DNA from: Anaerolineaceae bacterium
Lineage (GTDB): Bacteria; Chloroflexota; Anaerolineae; Anaerolineales; Villigracilaceae
Direction of reading: 5' to 3'
NCBI GenBank assembly: GCA_009885525.1
Contig: VFKN01000010.1
Span: 1 to 36,538 of the forward strand
DNA length: 36,538 bases
Shown here: positions 8,050 through 19,500 of the stretch, one piece after another
How the letters are laid out: each line of letters begins with the position of its first letter
Numbering within the stretch: position 1 is the first letter of the stretch
The notes under the pieces: generated by a model
Told to the model about the DNA's origin: nothing
Database searches by the model: none
The model's input: only the letters and a program-made list of their open reading frames with translations
Position numbers and translations under genes: made by a program

Positions 8050-11000
8050 ATGAACTGGCTTAATAAAATTTTGAATGTTCGCTCCAACGAATGGTCGCGG
8101 CTGTTGTTCATAGCTGTTATTCTGATTTTTTCCAACGTGGGAACAACCTGGGCGATGAATACGGCTTACGCGGCTTTTGTTAAGGAAGTGGGGGCGCAAT
8201 CCGTCATTTGGGTACAGTTGCTGAGCTCGATCCTTTCGATCCTGTTTATGTTCGTCTACACGGCTTTTGTAGACCGGGTTGACAATAACCGGCTGTTTGC
8301 CTACATTATTGCCATCGGTGTGGTTATCAAGTTGATAAGCATTACTTTAGCGGGAGTTATCTCACCGGCTTGGGCTTTTTTGGGGCTGTATGTTCTTTCC
8401 ATGGTATGGCTGGCGGCTTGGGGCGCGCAGTTTGCCACTTATGTTAATGATCTCTTTGATATTCAATCTGCAAAACGAACCTGGCCCATTATTCTAGCCG
8501 CCGCGTCCATTGGCGGCATCACGGGCGGATTCACGCTGCAATTTTTAACGACTCGCCTAAGCCCCCTTAGCATTATATGGATTTGGGTTCTAACGGATGT
8601 TGTGGCTTTTGGGGTCGTTTGGGTCATGCCTATCTTTATAAAAGGGCATAAAAAATTCTCGAAAACCGGCGTGAAATCGGGAAAGCCTTTCGCGCAAAAT
8701 GAGGAAACTTCCTACCTGCAAGGCATGAAAGACGGTTTGGGTTTTACGCTTCAATCGGGTCTTTTGCGCTGGATGGCGATTGGAACCCTTATCCTGATGG
8801 CTTTGATGTCTTTGTTGGAATACTATTACAACCTGATCCTGGCTCCCCAATTCGATGATTATGCCGGCTTCCTGGGTAAACTCGAAGGCGTTAGCAGCAT
8901 AATTTCGCTGCTTATTTTATTTTTTGGCATAGGCTGGATGACCAGATCCTGGGGCGTAAAGGATACCAACCTGGTCTATCCGACTTTGAATTTGCTCATT
9001 TGCGGCGGGGTGGCTGGCTTCCCAACCGCCCTGACAGCTTCCCTGGCGTTTATTACCCGTAAAGGCTTGCGCTCCGGCTTCCAGGAAACCATAGACGCTT
9101 TGCTGTTTAATGCCGTCCCGCTTCGAATTAAAGGACGGGCGCGGGCTTTTGTGGGCGGTATGATCACTCCGCTTGGAACGCTGACCGGCGTCTTTCTTTT
9201 ATGGGTGTTGGGCGAAACGATAGGGTTATTGCGCGGCGCGATCGCCCTGCTGGCGTTAATTTATCTGGTCAGCGCTTTTGTGACGCGGCATCAATACACC
9301 CAGGCTTTGGTGAAAATGTTGGAAGAGGAGGATTACTCGTTCCTGCTTTCGGAAGGCGCTTCGAATCTGAGCGTAGCCGACCCGGCGACCTTGAGCCGCT
9401 TGCAGAAAAAACTTGAGGAAAGCGCCAGCCATGAAATGCGTATTTTTATGACCCAGTTGATCGCCCAGGTTGGCGGAGCCGAATCGCTTTCCATATTGAT
9501 CCCGGCGATTAAAGCCGCGCCTGAACCCCGCACCCGCGCGTCCATGTTGGATGTTGTGTCTGCGGCAGGGTTGCGCGGCGGCAAGATCCGCGAACTTTAT
9601 GTGGATTTCCTTACCGATCCCGACGCGCAAGTGCGCCAGGCGGCAGCCTCGGGCTTGGAGCAACTTCTGGGCGCAAAAGACCCCTGGCTTCAGGAACAAT
9701 GGCTGAATATGGTCGGCGACTCCGACTCGCACATCTCCCTGTATGCTTTGCAATCCCTCGCCGGCACAGGCGGTTTTTATAAGTTCGAACCCGCCACCCA
9801 AAAATTGGATCAATTGCTCCAGGGCGATTCGATTGAAGATAAAAGAAATGCAATTGACGTTTTGGGAATGATCGCCCACCCAAAATCCATAGAGCGGTTG
9901 TTGTTCTTTCTGGAAGACGTGAACGATCAGATTCGCCTCGCAGCTATTTTGGATCTGGAAAAACTCGCCCTGCCGCTTGGAAGCGCCCTGGACACAAAAA
10001 TTTTAGAGAAGACGCAGTCGCTTTTGCATGATCCAGTCGCGCGCGTGCGCCAGGCTGCTTTGCAGGTGATCGGTAAATTCAAGGATAAAAAGGTTTATCC
10101 TTTGCTGGTTTCCGCTTTGGCGGATAAAAATTCCCAGGTGTGTTCCACCGCGGTTAACATTCTGGTTGCGATTGGCAGGGATATCGCGCCTATGGCACAG
10201 GCTGAACTTAATTCAACGAATTCGCAAATTCATAAAATGGCCGCAGTGGTTCTCAGCCGTATTAATCCCAGACAGTTTGGCTCTTTGATCGATAAGTCGG
10301 TTTCTAATAACTTGAATAATATATATCAAAATATTAGTTTGGAGCAGGCTTTAACTCCCTATAACAAGTACTACAGCGTTCGAGTTCAGTTAGCTGCGTT
10401 ACGTGAAGGTAACGATAACTTGATCGACGAGATTCTATATTTGCTTTCCGCAATTCATGATCCCCAAATCCTTAATGTGATTGGGGAATCCCTGCATAGC
10501 GATTCGCCCGAGACTCGCAACCTGGCTTTGGAAGCATTGGAGTCTTTAACCTCGCCGCAAACCGCCGCTTTGATCGCTTCCCTGTTTGAGCCATCCATGG
10601 CCCCCATGCAGCTGCTTGAACTTGGACACGGCACCTTGAACGTCGAACAAGTCAATATTGTTCAGGCGTTGGAGAAATTATTCTCTTCAACGAACTCGAG
10701 ACTCTTCAACTTGTTGGCTTTACATGTTGTCGGGGATATTGGCGCAGATTTACCTAAAACTCCAAATCAGCAGGGCGATATCAATCGGCTTTTGGAGGCG
10801 CTTGAAACGCCTTCTGGAAAAGTAGACATTGATCCTGCTTTGCCAATGGAGGTCCGTTCGTTGTTGGAGAAAGCATTAAACAATTCCGACCTGCTTATAC
10901 AGCAAGCGGCGCAGGCTGCCCTCCAAAAAATTTCAGGTTCAAGATTGGGTGACGTAGAAGATGTTGTTCTAAAAGACCGGGAAGAGTCGAAAGAAATTTC

Positions 11001-11481
11001 TGTAATTGAAAGGATAAGTATCTTGAAAGAAGTGCCTTTCTTCCGGGACATACCGATCAGTCAGCTGGAAAATCTGGCGATGATGTGCAAGGAGAAAAAA
11101 TATCGAAAAGGTACCCGTATTTTCAAGACAGGTGATCTAGGTGAAACTCTCTACATTGTTGTCGAAGGTCAAGTAGGGATCGAACAGGAAAAACGCGGCG
11201 GCGCTACCCTGCTTGCAACGCTTGGGAACAATTCCTATTTTGGCGAAATGTCTTTATTCGACAAGAGCCCGCGTTCCACTTCTGCTGTTGTGCTGAAAGA
11301 TAGTTTTATTATGGAGGTGAATCGGGCCCCCATCTTTGCCTTGACGATGCAGAACCCCGATCTGGCGCTCGAGTTGATTAATGTATTAAGTCAGCGCATT
11401 CGGGAGACCAGTGACCGCCTGGCAGATACTGCCCGCTCGCGTCCGCGCGAACTGCATAAGTTATTTGATCAATTTGGTTAA
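8050..11481 (+). CDS. Transporter-HEAT repeat-cNMP-binding domain fusion
   Basis: 1143 residues in three parts. Residues about 15-420 form roughly ten to twelve hydrophobic helices of MFS / nucleotide-transporter-like (NTT/TLC-like) character, with a charged loop near 200-230. Residues about 440-965 are HEAT-like helical repeats (phrases such as DPDAQVRQAAASGLEQLL and DPVARVRQAALQVIGKF). Residues about 983-1110 are a cNMP-binding domain with YFGEMSLFDKSPRSTSAV, including R1075, so it could bind cAMP or cGMP. A GGAAGGA site precedes the ATG. The FkbH gene starts 8 nt after its stop, so it is probably cotranscribed with the NRPS genes. A role in moving the NRPS product under second-messenger control is inferred; nucleotide exchange is the main alternative. 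Confidence 0.82.
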   Translation: MNWLNKILNVRSNEWSRLLFIAVILIFSNVGTTWAMNTAYAAFVKEVGAQSVIWVQLLSSILSILFMFVYTAFVDRVDNNRLFAYIIAIGVVIKLISITLAGVISPAWAFLGLYVLSMVWLAAWGAQFATYVNDLFDIQSAKRTWPIILAAASIGGITGGFTLQFLTTRLSPLSIIWIWVLTDVVAFGVVWVMPIFIKGHKKFSKTGVKSGKPFAQNEETSYLQGMKDGLGFTLQSGLLRWMAIGTLILMALMSLLEYYYNLILAPQFDDYAGFLGKLEGVSSIISLLILFFGIGWMTRSWGVKDTNLVYPTLNLLICGGVAGFPTALTASLAFITRKGLRSGFQETIDALLFNAVPLRIKGRARAFVGGMITPLGTLTGVFLLWVLGETIGLLRGAIALLALIYLVSAFVTRHQYTQALVKMLEEEDYSFLLSEGASNLSVADPATLSRLQKKLEESASHEMRIFMTQLIAQVGGAESLSILIPAIKAAPEPRTRASMLDVVSAAGLRGGKIRELYVDFLTDPDAQVRQAAASGLEQLLGAKDPWLQEQWLNMVGDSDSHISLYALQSLAGTGGFYKFEPATQKLDQLLQGDSIEDKRNAIDVLGMIAHPKSIERLLFFLEDVNDQIRLAAILDLEKLALPLGSALDTKILEKTQSLLHDPVARVRQAALQVIGKFKDKKVYPLLVSALADKNSQVCSTAVNILVAIGRDIAPMAQAELNSTNSQIHKMAAVVLSRINPRQFGSLIDKSVSNNLNNIYQNISLEQALTPYNKYYSVRVQLAALREGNDNLIDEILYLLSAIHDPQILNVIGESLHSDSPETRNLALEALESLTSPQTAALIASLFEPSMAPMQLLELGHGTLNVEQVNIVQALEKLFSSTNSRLFNLLALHVVGDIGADLPKTPNQQGDINRLLEALETPSGKVDIDPALPMEVRSLLEKALNNSDLLIQQAAQAALQKISGSRLGDVEDVVLKDREESKEISVIERISILKEVPFFRDIPISQLENLAMMCKEKKYRKGTRIFKTGDLGETLYIVVEGQVGIEQEKRGGATLLATLGNNSYFGEMSLFDKSPRSTSAVVLKDSFIMEVNRAPIFALTMQNPDLALELINVLSQRIRETSDRLADTARSRPRELHKLFDQFG

Positions 11482-11489
11482 GGTGTTAA

Positions 11490-13574
11490 ATGCAAATAAT
11501 TACAATCGCTGCAAATTTTACGATTGAGCCAATTGAAAGCGCACTGAAATTTTGGATGAGTGAATTATCGCTGCCCGCAGAACTGCGCTTTGCTCCCTAC
11601 AATCAGGTATTTCAGCAATTACTCGATTCTTCCAGTGTCTTCTTCCGGAATCAAGGCGGGTTGAATATCATTTTTCTCCGCTTGCAGGATTGGGTCACTG
11701 GCGCTGACCCGATGGAAGCCGCGCGGCGAAATTTACAAGAGTTGGAAACTGCGCTGCACGCAGCTGCTGCCCGCTCCTCCGCGCCCTTTTTGCTTTGTTT
11801 CTGCCCGTCAGCGCCAGATTTTCCGCCTGAGCAGCGCGCGGCTGTCGAGACTCTGGAAGAAAGCGCGGCGGCAGCGCTCAACAAAGCCGCCGGGATCTAC
11901 GCAATCACATCCAAAGAAATCGCTTCACTCTATCCGCTTGAAAACTACGCCGATCCACAGTCTGAAATATTGGGACATATTCCTTATACGCCCGCCTTCT
12001 ATGCAGCCCTGGCAGGCATGGCTGTCAGGCGCATGTATGCGATTCAAAACAAGCAATATAAAGTCATCGTACTGGATTGCGATCAAACGCTGTGGAAAGG
12101 CGTGGTAGGCGAAGACGGCGCGCTCGGCGTGGAAATTAGCGCGCCGTATCAGGCGCTGCAAACATTCATGGCTGCCCAGCATCAGGCGGGCATGTTGTTA
12201 TGCCTGTGCAGTAAAAACCAGGAAGCGGACGTCTTCGAGGTTTTTGACCGGCGCTCCGAGATGCGTTTGCAGCGCGGTCATCTTGTTTCATGGCGAATTA
12301 ACTGGATGCACAAATCCCAAAACATCCAATCCCTGGCAGCCGAACTTAAATTGGGGTTGGACAGTTTTATTCTGGTGGATGACAATCCATTGGAGTGCGC
12401 TGAAGTGCAGGCAATCTGCCCTGAAGTCCTGACGGCGCAAATCCCATCGGAAGCCGATGATATCCCCGCGTTCCTGTCCCACTTTTGGGCTTTTGATCAC
12501 CTGAAGGTTACGCAGGAAGATTTGCAGCGCACCGCCTTTTACCAGCAGGATGCGCAGCGCGAACGCCTCCGCCGGCAAGCGACCACTTTTACGGATTTTC
12601 TGGCAAACCTGGAATTGCAGACGGAGATCGCCGCGATGCAGCCGCAGCAGTTAGGCAGGGTTTCTCAATTGACCCGCCGCACCAACCAGTTCAACGCTAC
12701 GACCATCCGCCGCTCCGAAAGTGAGATTCAACAGTTGCTGCAATCCGCGGAATATCAGTGCCTGACCGTACAGGTTAAAGACCGCTTTGGCGATTATGGT
12801 CTGGTGGGGGCGGTTATTTTTCGCGCGAGCGACAATGCCATTCAAGTGGATACTTTCCTGCTCAGCTGCCGCGCTTTGGGGCGCGGCGTCGAACATCTGA
12901 TGCTTGCCAGACTGGGAGAAATCGCGCAGTGCAACCGCTGTTCCCTGGTTGAAGTCGCTTACACGCCCACCGAACGCAGCCAGCCTTTTCTCAATTTTGT
13001 GGAAAGCGTCGGCGCTCAATTCGTCAAACATTTGGCAGACCGCCGCGTGTATGAACTTCCCGCCGATTATGCGGCTGCCATTGTTTTCACTCCCGCCTCA
13101 GCAGAGATCGCTGAATTGCCGGCGGACGAAAAAGACAAAAAACATGTCCCCGGCGGCGCGACCAGTACTGAACTCTTGCAGAGAATCGCCAATACCCTGA
13201 ATGACGCTGAACGCATCTTGAATATTGTAAAGGGTCGAGAACAACGTTCGCGCGCAGCCATTAGCCTGACGCCGTATCTTGCGCCGCGCACTGTTACAGA
13301 AAAACGCCTGGCGGAACTGTGGGCTGGAACGCTGGCTTTGGATATCGTAGGTATCGAAGATGACTTCTTTAATCTGGGGGGAGGGTCGCTGTTGGCGGCG
13401 CAGTTTCTATCGCGCGCCAATCAGGCTTTTAATGTGCAACTGCCGATCCAATCCATTTTCGATGCGCCTACTGTGGAGTCCTTTGCCCGCTATATTGAAA
13501 CGCTTCGTTGGATAACATCGCATCCTGCAATCGAGGGCGAAATGTCGGGGAACGGCCGCGAAGAAGGAGAAGTA
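11490..13574 (+). CDS. FkbH-like protein with C-terminal carrier protein domain
   Basis: 695 residues (stop 13575-13577). The middle is a HAD-fold FkbH domain: D196-C-D198-Q-T-L-W nucleophile motif, VVGEDG, CSKN (241-243) and LVDDNP (D297, D298). FkbH proteins dephosphorylate 1,3-bisphosphoglycerate and load a glyceryl unit on a carrier protein thiol; some relatives serve other starters. A GNAT-like region follows (about 380-540, VKDRFGDYGLVGAVIF). Residues about 600-675 are an ACP/PCP with S633 in NLGGGSLLA; the usual H or D before the serine is G. A 25-residue tail with several acidic residues ends the protein and could be a docking peptide for the TubC domain of the next protein. The ribosome site AAGGTG overlaps the stop of the preceding gene. 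Confidence 0.88.
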
Positions 13575-16500
13575 TGAATGTTGTTGATCTGCTGAATCAC
13601 ATGCGCGACTTGGGGATTAAATTATGGGCGGAGGAAGATCGCCTGCGATATAGCGCTCCGCCCGGGGTTTGGAACACTACACTGCAAACCGAACTGGCTG
13701 AACATAAAGCGGAAATCCTGACTCTGCTTCGCCGCGCAGCCACAACCGACGGAGTATATCAACGCGCCGAAATTTTGCCCGCGCCGCGCGGTCAAATCCT
13801 TCCGCTTTCTTTTCCCCAGCAGCGAGTCTGGTTCTTTGATCAACTGCAGCCCGGCAGCCCGGTCTACAATGTTCCTTTGGCATTCCAATTGACGGGAGCC
13901 TTGAATGCCGCCGCGCTCGAAGGAAGCATTAATGACTTGATACTGCGCCACGAAAGCCTGCGTACCACTTTTGCCGTTGGCTTGGATGGGCAGCCCATGC
14001 AAATCATCGCGCCGCGCCAGGAAATCTCGCTGAAAATTTTTGGTTTGGAGCATTTGCCAGCCGAGCGCCGCATCCATGAAGCTCGGCGGCTGGTAACGGA
14101 AGAGGCGCGCCAGCCGATGAACCTGGCAACAGGTCCATTGCTGCGCCCGCTGCTGTTGCGCTTGAATGATGCAGCGCATGTTCTTTGCCTGACCATCCAT
14201 CATATTATTTCGGACGGCTGGTCGGAAGGCGTGTTGTTCCGCGAACTTTCACTGCTTTATCGTTCCAGGCTAAATCATATTCAGGCGCAGCTCGCCCCGC
14301 TTCCTATTCAATATGCCGACTTTGCCCTCTGGCAGAATCAGCAGATACAATCCGATGCGGGCGATTCATCGCCACTTCAGGATTCCATTGCGTATTGGAA
14401 GAAAAAACTCGGCGGCGGCTTGCCGGTTTTGCAACTGCCCGCCGACTATCCCAGACCGGCGGTTCAAACTTTTCGCGGGGCTTTGTACTCGTTTTCTATT
14501 CCTAAAGCGGCGCTCGATGCGCTGAAAGATCTTAGCCGCCGCGAAAATGCCTCCTTGTTTATGATGCTGCTGGCAGCCTTCGACGTATTGCTATATCGTT
14601 GTACCGCGCAAACAGACATCATTGTGGGAGCGCCGATCGCCAATCGCGCTCATCCAGATACCGAAGGCTTGATCGGTTTTTTTGCCAATACGCTGGCGCT
14701 GCGCGCGACCATTTCGGATCACCTTTCCTTTCAAGGGTGGCTGGCAATTGTGCGCCAGGCAGCTTTGGAGGCTTATGACCATCAGGATGTTCCCTTTGAA
14801 AAACTGGTGGATTTGATTCATCCAGACCGCAGCTTGAGCTATTCGCCTGTCTTTCAAGTAATGCTTGTGTTGGAAGACGCGCGCCAATTTGAACTCGAGC
14901 TGCCCGGCGTTACGCTCCAGCCCTGGCTGGTGGACGCGGGCATCTCGAAATTCGATCTGACCCTGTTCGTGACCGAATCGCCCGCCGGTTTGAATTGTTC
15001 ATTTGAATATAGCGCCGATTTATTCGAGGCTGAAACTATTGCGCGCATGGCTGGACATTGGCAATGTCTTCTGGAAAGTATCCTTGCCGACGCGAGCCAG
15101 CCGATCGGCAAATTGCCCATGTTGACGGAATCCGAGCGCCGTCAACTTCTGGTGGAGTGGAACGATACGCGCGTTGAATATCCGCAGGAGCGATGCGTCC
15201 AGGATTTGTTCGAAGCGCAAGCAGAGCGGACGCCCGATGCGATTGCCGCGGTGTTCGAAGACCGGCAGTTGACGTACCGCGAATTGAATCGGAAGGCGAA
15301 TCAACTGGCGCGTTATTTACAAAAACGCGGAGTGAAACCCGACGCGCTGGTGGGCGTCTACATCGAGCGTTCGCTGGAGATGTTGATCGGGCTGCTGGGC
15401 ATTCTCAAAGCGGGCGGGGCTTATGTCCCCATAGACCCATCCTACCCGTCGGAAAGACAAAAGTACATTATCGAGGATTCGGGCATTTCAATTCTCCTGA
15501 CGCAGGAAAGCCTGTATGAAAGTGTGAAGTTTTTTGCGGGCGATGAATTGATTTGTTTGGATCGCGACTGGTCGAAGATCGCGGAAGAGTCGGATGCGAA
15601 CCCGCAGCGCGACGTAACTTCTGAAAACCTTGCGTATGTGATCTACACCTCGGGGTCGACGGGTCTGCCCAAAGGCGCGATGATTGTTCACCGCGGGTTG
15701 ACGAATTATTTGAATTGGTGCCTGCGCGCGTACCCGGTCAAGCAAGGACAGGGATCGCCGGTACATTCCTCCTTGTCGTTCGACCTGACGGTAACGAGCA
15801 TTTATCCTGCGTTATTGTGCGGGCAAAAAGTAACGCTGCTGCCCGAAAAACTCGGCGTGGAGTCGCTGGAATCGGTCATGAAAAAAGAAATGGATTTCAG
15901 CCTGGTGAAGATCACGCCGGCGCATTTAATCCTGCTAAATGAGCAAATGAATTCAGTGGATGTTGCCGGGAGAACCCATGCGTTTATTATCGGCGGGGAG
16001 ATTTTATATTCCGAGCATGTCAATTTCTGGCTGGAGCATGCGCCGGATACCGCATTGGTGAACGAATATGGACCGACGGAGACAACGGTTGGCTGCTGCG
16101 TGTACACGATACCCGCGGGGACAAAACCGCAGGGCGCGATACCCATCGGACGCCCAATAGATAACACGCAGTTGTATGTGCTGGATGAATACATGCAGCC
16201 TGTGCCGATAGGCGTGGCGGGCGAGTTGTATATCGGCGGGGCGGGCGTGGCGCGCGGGTATTTGAATCAACCCGAATTGACCGTGCAAAAATTTATTCCC
16301 AGCCCGTTCAGTTCAAACCCTGAAGAGCGCTTATACAAGACCGGAGATCGCGCGCGTTGGCTTTCAGAAGGCAACCTGGAATTTTTGGGGCGCCTGGATT
16401 TTCAGGTGAAGATACGCGGATATCGCGTCGAGCTGGGCGAGATTGAATCCGTGTTGGAGCAGCGCCCTGAAGTGGGGCAAGTGGTCGTTGCCGATCGCGC

Positions 16501-19500
16501 AGACGCAAATGGAATGAAACGCCTGGTCGCGTATCTTACTGTAAACGCCGGCGCTCAGAATGAAAACCCTATCGCGGAGTTGCGCAGCTACCTGCAGCGG
16601 CATTTGCCCGATTACATGATACCGGGCGCCTTTGTGGTGTTGGACGAATTGCCGCTGACGCCGAACGGCAAGATTGATCGAAAAGCGCTGCCCGACCCGG
16701 ATGGCGCGGCTTTGGTTAGCTCGGTTGAATTTGCGCCTCTCCAAACCCCAACTGAACAAATATTGGCGGGCATCTGGATTGATCTGTTGCGATTACAGCG
16801 CGTTGGGCGCTATGACAACTTCTTTGAATTGGGCGGGCACTCCTTGATGGCAACCCAGGCGCTGGCTCGCCTGCGCGGGACGTTAGGGGTCGAGGTTTCG
16901 GTGCGGACTCTTTTTGAAGCGCCGACCCTCATAGAATTGGGAGCCGCGATTGACTTGGCGCGCAAGCAGGTCAGCCAGTTGCCTCCTCCCATGTTGGCGG
17001 TTGAACGAACCGGCGACCTGCCCTTATCCTTTGCCCAGCAGCGTTTGTGGTTTCACGATCAGATCGAGGGACCCAACTCGACCTATAACTTATACCTGCC
17101 TTTAAGGTTAAGCGGACCGCTCAACGCCGCCGCGCTGGAATCTGCCCTCAACGAAATTGTCCAGCGGCATGAAGCGCTGCGCACCACGTTCCCGATGTCG
17201 AATGGATCGCCGCGTCAACAGATCGAGTCAGCCTTGAAGATTCCCTTGCGGTTGTTTGATTTGCAATTATTCCCCGCCGATGAACAAGATCAGGAGCTCA
17301 AACGCCTGTTGACCCAGGAAGTGGAGCATTTCTTTGATTTGGCGGTCGGTCCTTTATTCCGTCCTGCCTTGTATCGGCTGGGCGAAAAAGAGCATATTCT
17401 CCTGCTGAATATGCACCACATCATCAGCGACGGCTGGTCATTGGGCATATTATGGAATGAACTGGCGCATTTATATCAGGCATTTGTCAATGACGTCCCC
17501 GCTTCCCTGCCGCCATTGGAGCGTCAATATGTTGATTTTTCAGTGTGGCAGAGAGCCTGGCTGCAAGAGGGAGTGTTGGCTGCTCAACTGGCATATTGGA
17601 AAGATCAATTAGCGAATGCTCCGACTCTGCTTGATTTACCTACTGACTATCCGCGCCCGCCGGTGCAAAGTTTTCATGGCGGGGTATTCTCCTTTGAAGT
17701 GGACTCCGACCTGTTTGCCGCCATGAAAGAATTAAGCCGCCGGCAAGGGGTGAGTTTGTTCATGCTCCTGTATGCCGTCTTTGCAGTACTGCTCTCCCGT
17801 TACAGCGGGCAGGAAGATATTGTGATTGGCACAGTCATTGCCAACCGCCACTATCAATCTGTCGAGAAGTTGATCGGCTACTTCGTGAACAGCCTCGCTT
17901 TACGGGTGAATCTGTCGGGTCAGCCGACCTTCGCCGAGTTGTTGAATCGCATCCGCCAGCTCACCCTGGACGCTTATGCTCATCAAGACGCGCCCTTTGA
18001 TCAACTGGTCAACGAGTTGAACATTCCGCGTAATTTGAGTCATTCCCCTTTGTTTCAAATCATGTTGTCGCTGGATAACACAGGTTCAAAATTCGGCGCG
18101 ATGGCTGAGTTGGACGTCAGCGCCGTTAACATCGAAAGGCGCAGCGCCAAATTCGATTTGACGCTTGAATTCACTGAGACGGGCGAAAATCTGCAGGCAA
18201 GCCTGGAATACAATTCCGATCTGTTTGAACTGGCGACCATCGAACGCATGGCGGGTCATATGCAAACCCTGTTGGCTGCCGTCGCCGCCGACCCACGGCA
18301 GCCGATCGTCAATTTGCCCTTGCTGACCGAAGCGGAGCGTCGTCAAATATTTGGCGATTGGAACGACACCCGAAGGGATTATCCCAACAAATGTTTTCAC
18401 TTATTATTCGAAGAACAGGTTGAACGAACGCCGGATAACATCGCGGTTTTCTTCGAGAACGAACGGCTGACCTATCGGGAACTAAACCGGCGCGCCAACC
18501 AATTGGCTCATCACCTGCGCGCGCTGGGCGTTGAACCGGAAAAAATCGTCGGGGTCTGTATGGAGCGTTCCGTCGAAACGCTTGTCAGCCTGCTGGCAAT
18601 CTTCAAAAGCGGCGGCGTTTATGTTCCCCTCGACCCCGCCCTGCCTGCCGAACGGCTTGATTTCATGGTATCCAATTCTCAAGCGGCGGTTGTGCTGACC
18701 AAGAGCGCCTACGAGTCCAACCTGTCTTCCTCCACGGCGCGTATTGTTCAATTGGATAAAGCCCGGCAGACGATCGCCGCGCATCCGCAAACAAACCCTG
18801 AGAATCTATCGAACCCTAAAAACCTGGCTTACATCATCTACACATCCGGTTCCACCGGCGTCCCGAAAGGCGCCATGGTGGAACAGCAGGGCATGGTTAA
18901 TCATCTCTACGCAAAGATATGGGACCTCAACTTGACGGGAAACGACCGCATCGCTGAAACCGCTCCCCAAAGTTTTGACATCTCCATCTGGCAATTCCTA
19001 AGCGCGTTATTAATGGGCGGCTCCACTTATATCTTCAATGATGAAACCTCTCATAGCCCCGCCGATTTATTGAATCGCGTGGAAGAAGAATCCATTTCCA
19101 TTTTAGAGATCGTTCCTTCCCTGTTGCATTTTGTGTTGGACGAAGCGCGCGCGCGCGGTTCCGCCAAGCCGGATTTGTCAGCCCTGCGCTGGTTGTTGTT
19201 GACCGGCGAAGCGCTCCCTCCCCAGCCCTGCCGCGAATGGTTTGTTCATTACCCGAATATTCCTTTAATGAATGCCTATGGTCCAACCGAATGTTCCGAT
19301 GATGTGACGCATTATCCTATTTACAAGGCTCCCCCGCTCGAGATGACGACGATCCCGATTGGCAAAGCGGTAACGAACATGCGGCTGTATATCCTTGACG
19401 CCCATAAACAGCCGACTCCCATCGGTATCCCCGGCGAGCTTTACGTTGGGGGTATCGGTGTGGGACGCGGTTATTTGAACAACCCCGAACGGACAGCCGT

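Noticed and set aside
9256..9879. 207-codon reverse frame in the transporter gene
   Set aside because: Antisense shadow of the HEAT-repeat coding region with no supporting features.
13508..13573. Longer NRPS start at 13508
   Set aside because: It lies inside the FkbH gene, lacks a ribosome site and adds residues before the TubC dock; the ATGA start at 13574 has AAGGAGA.
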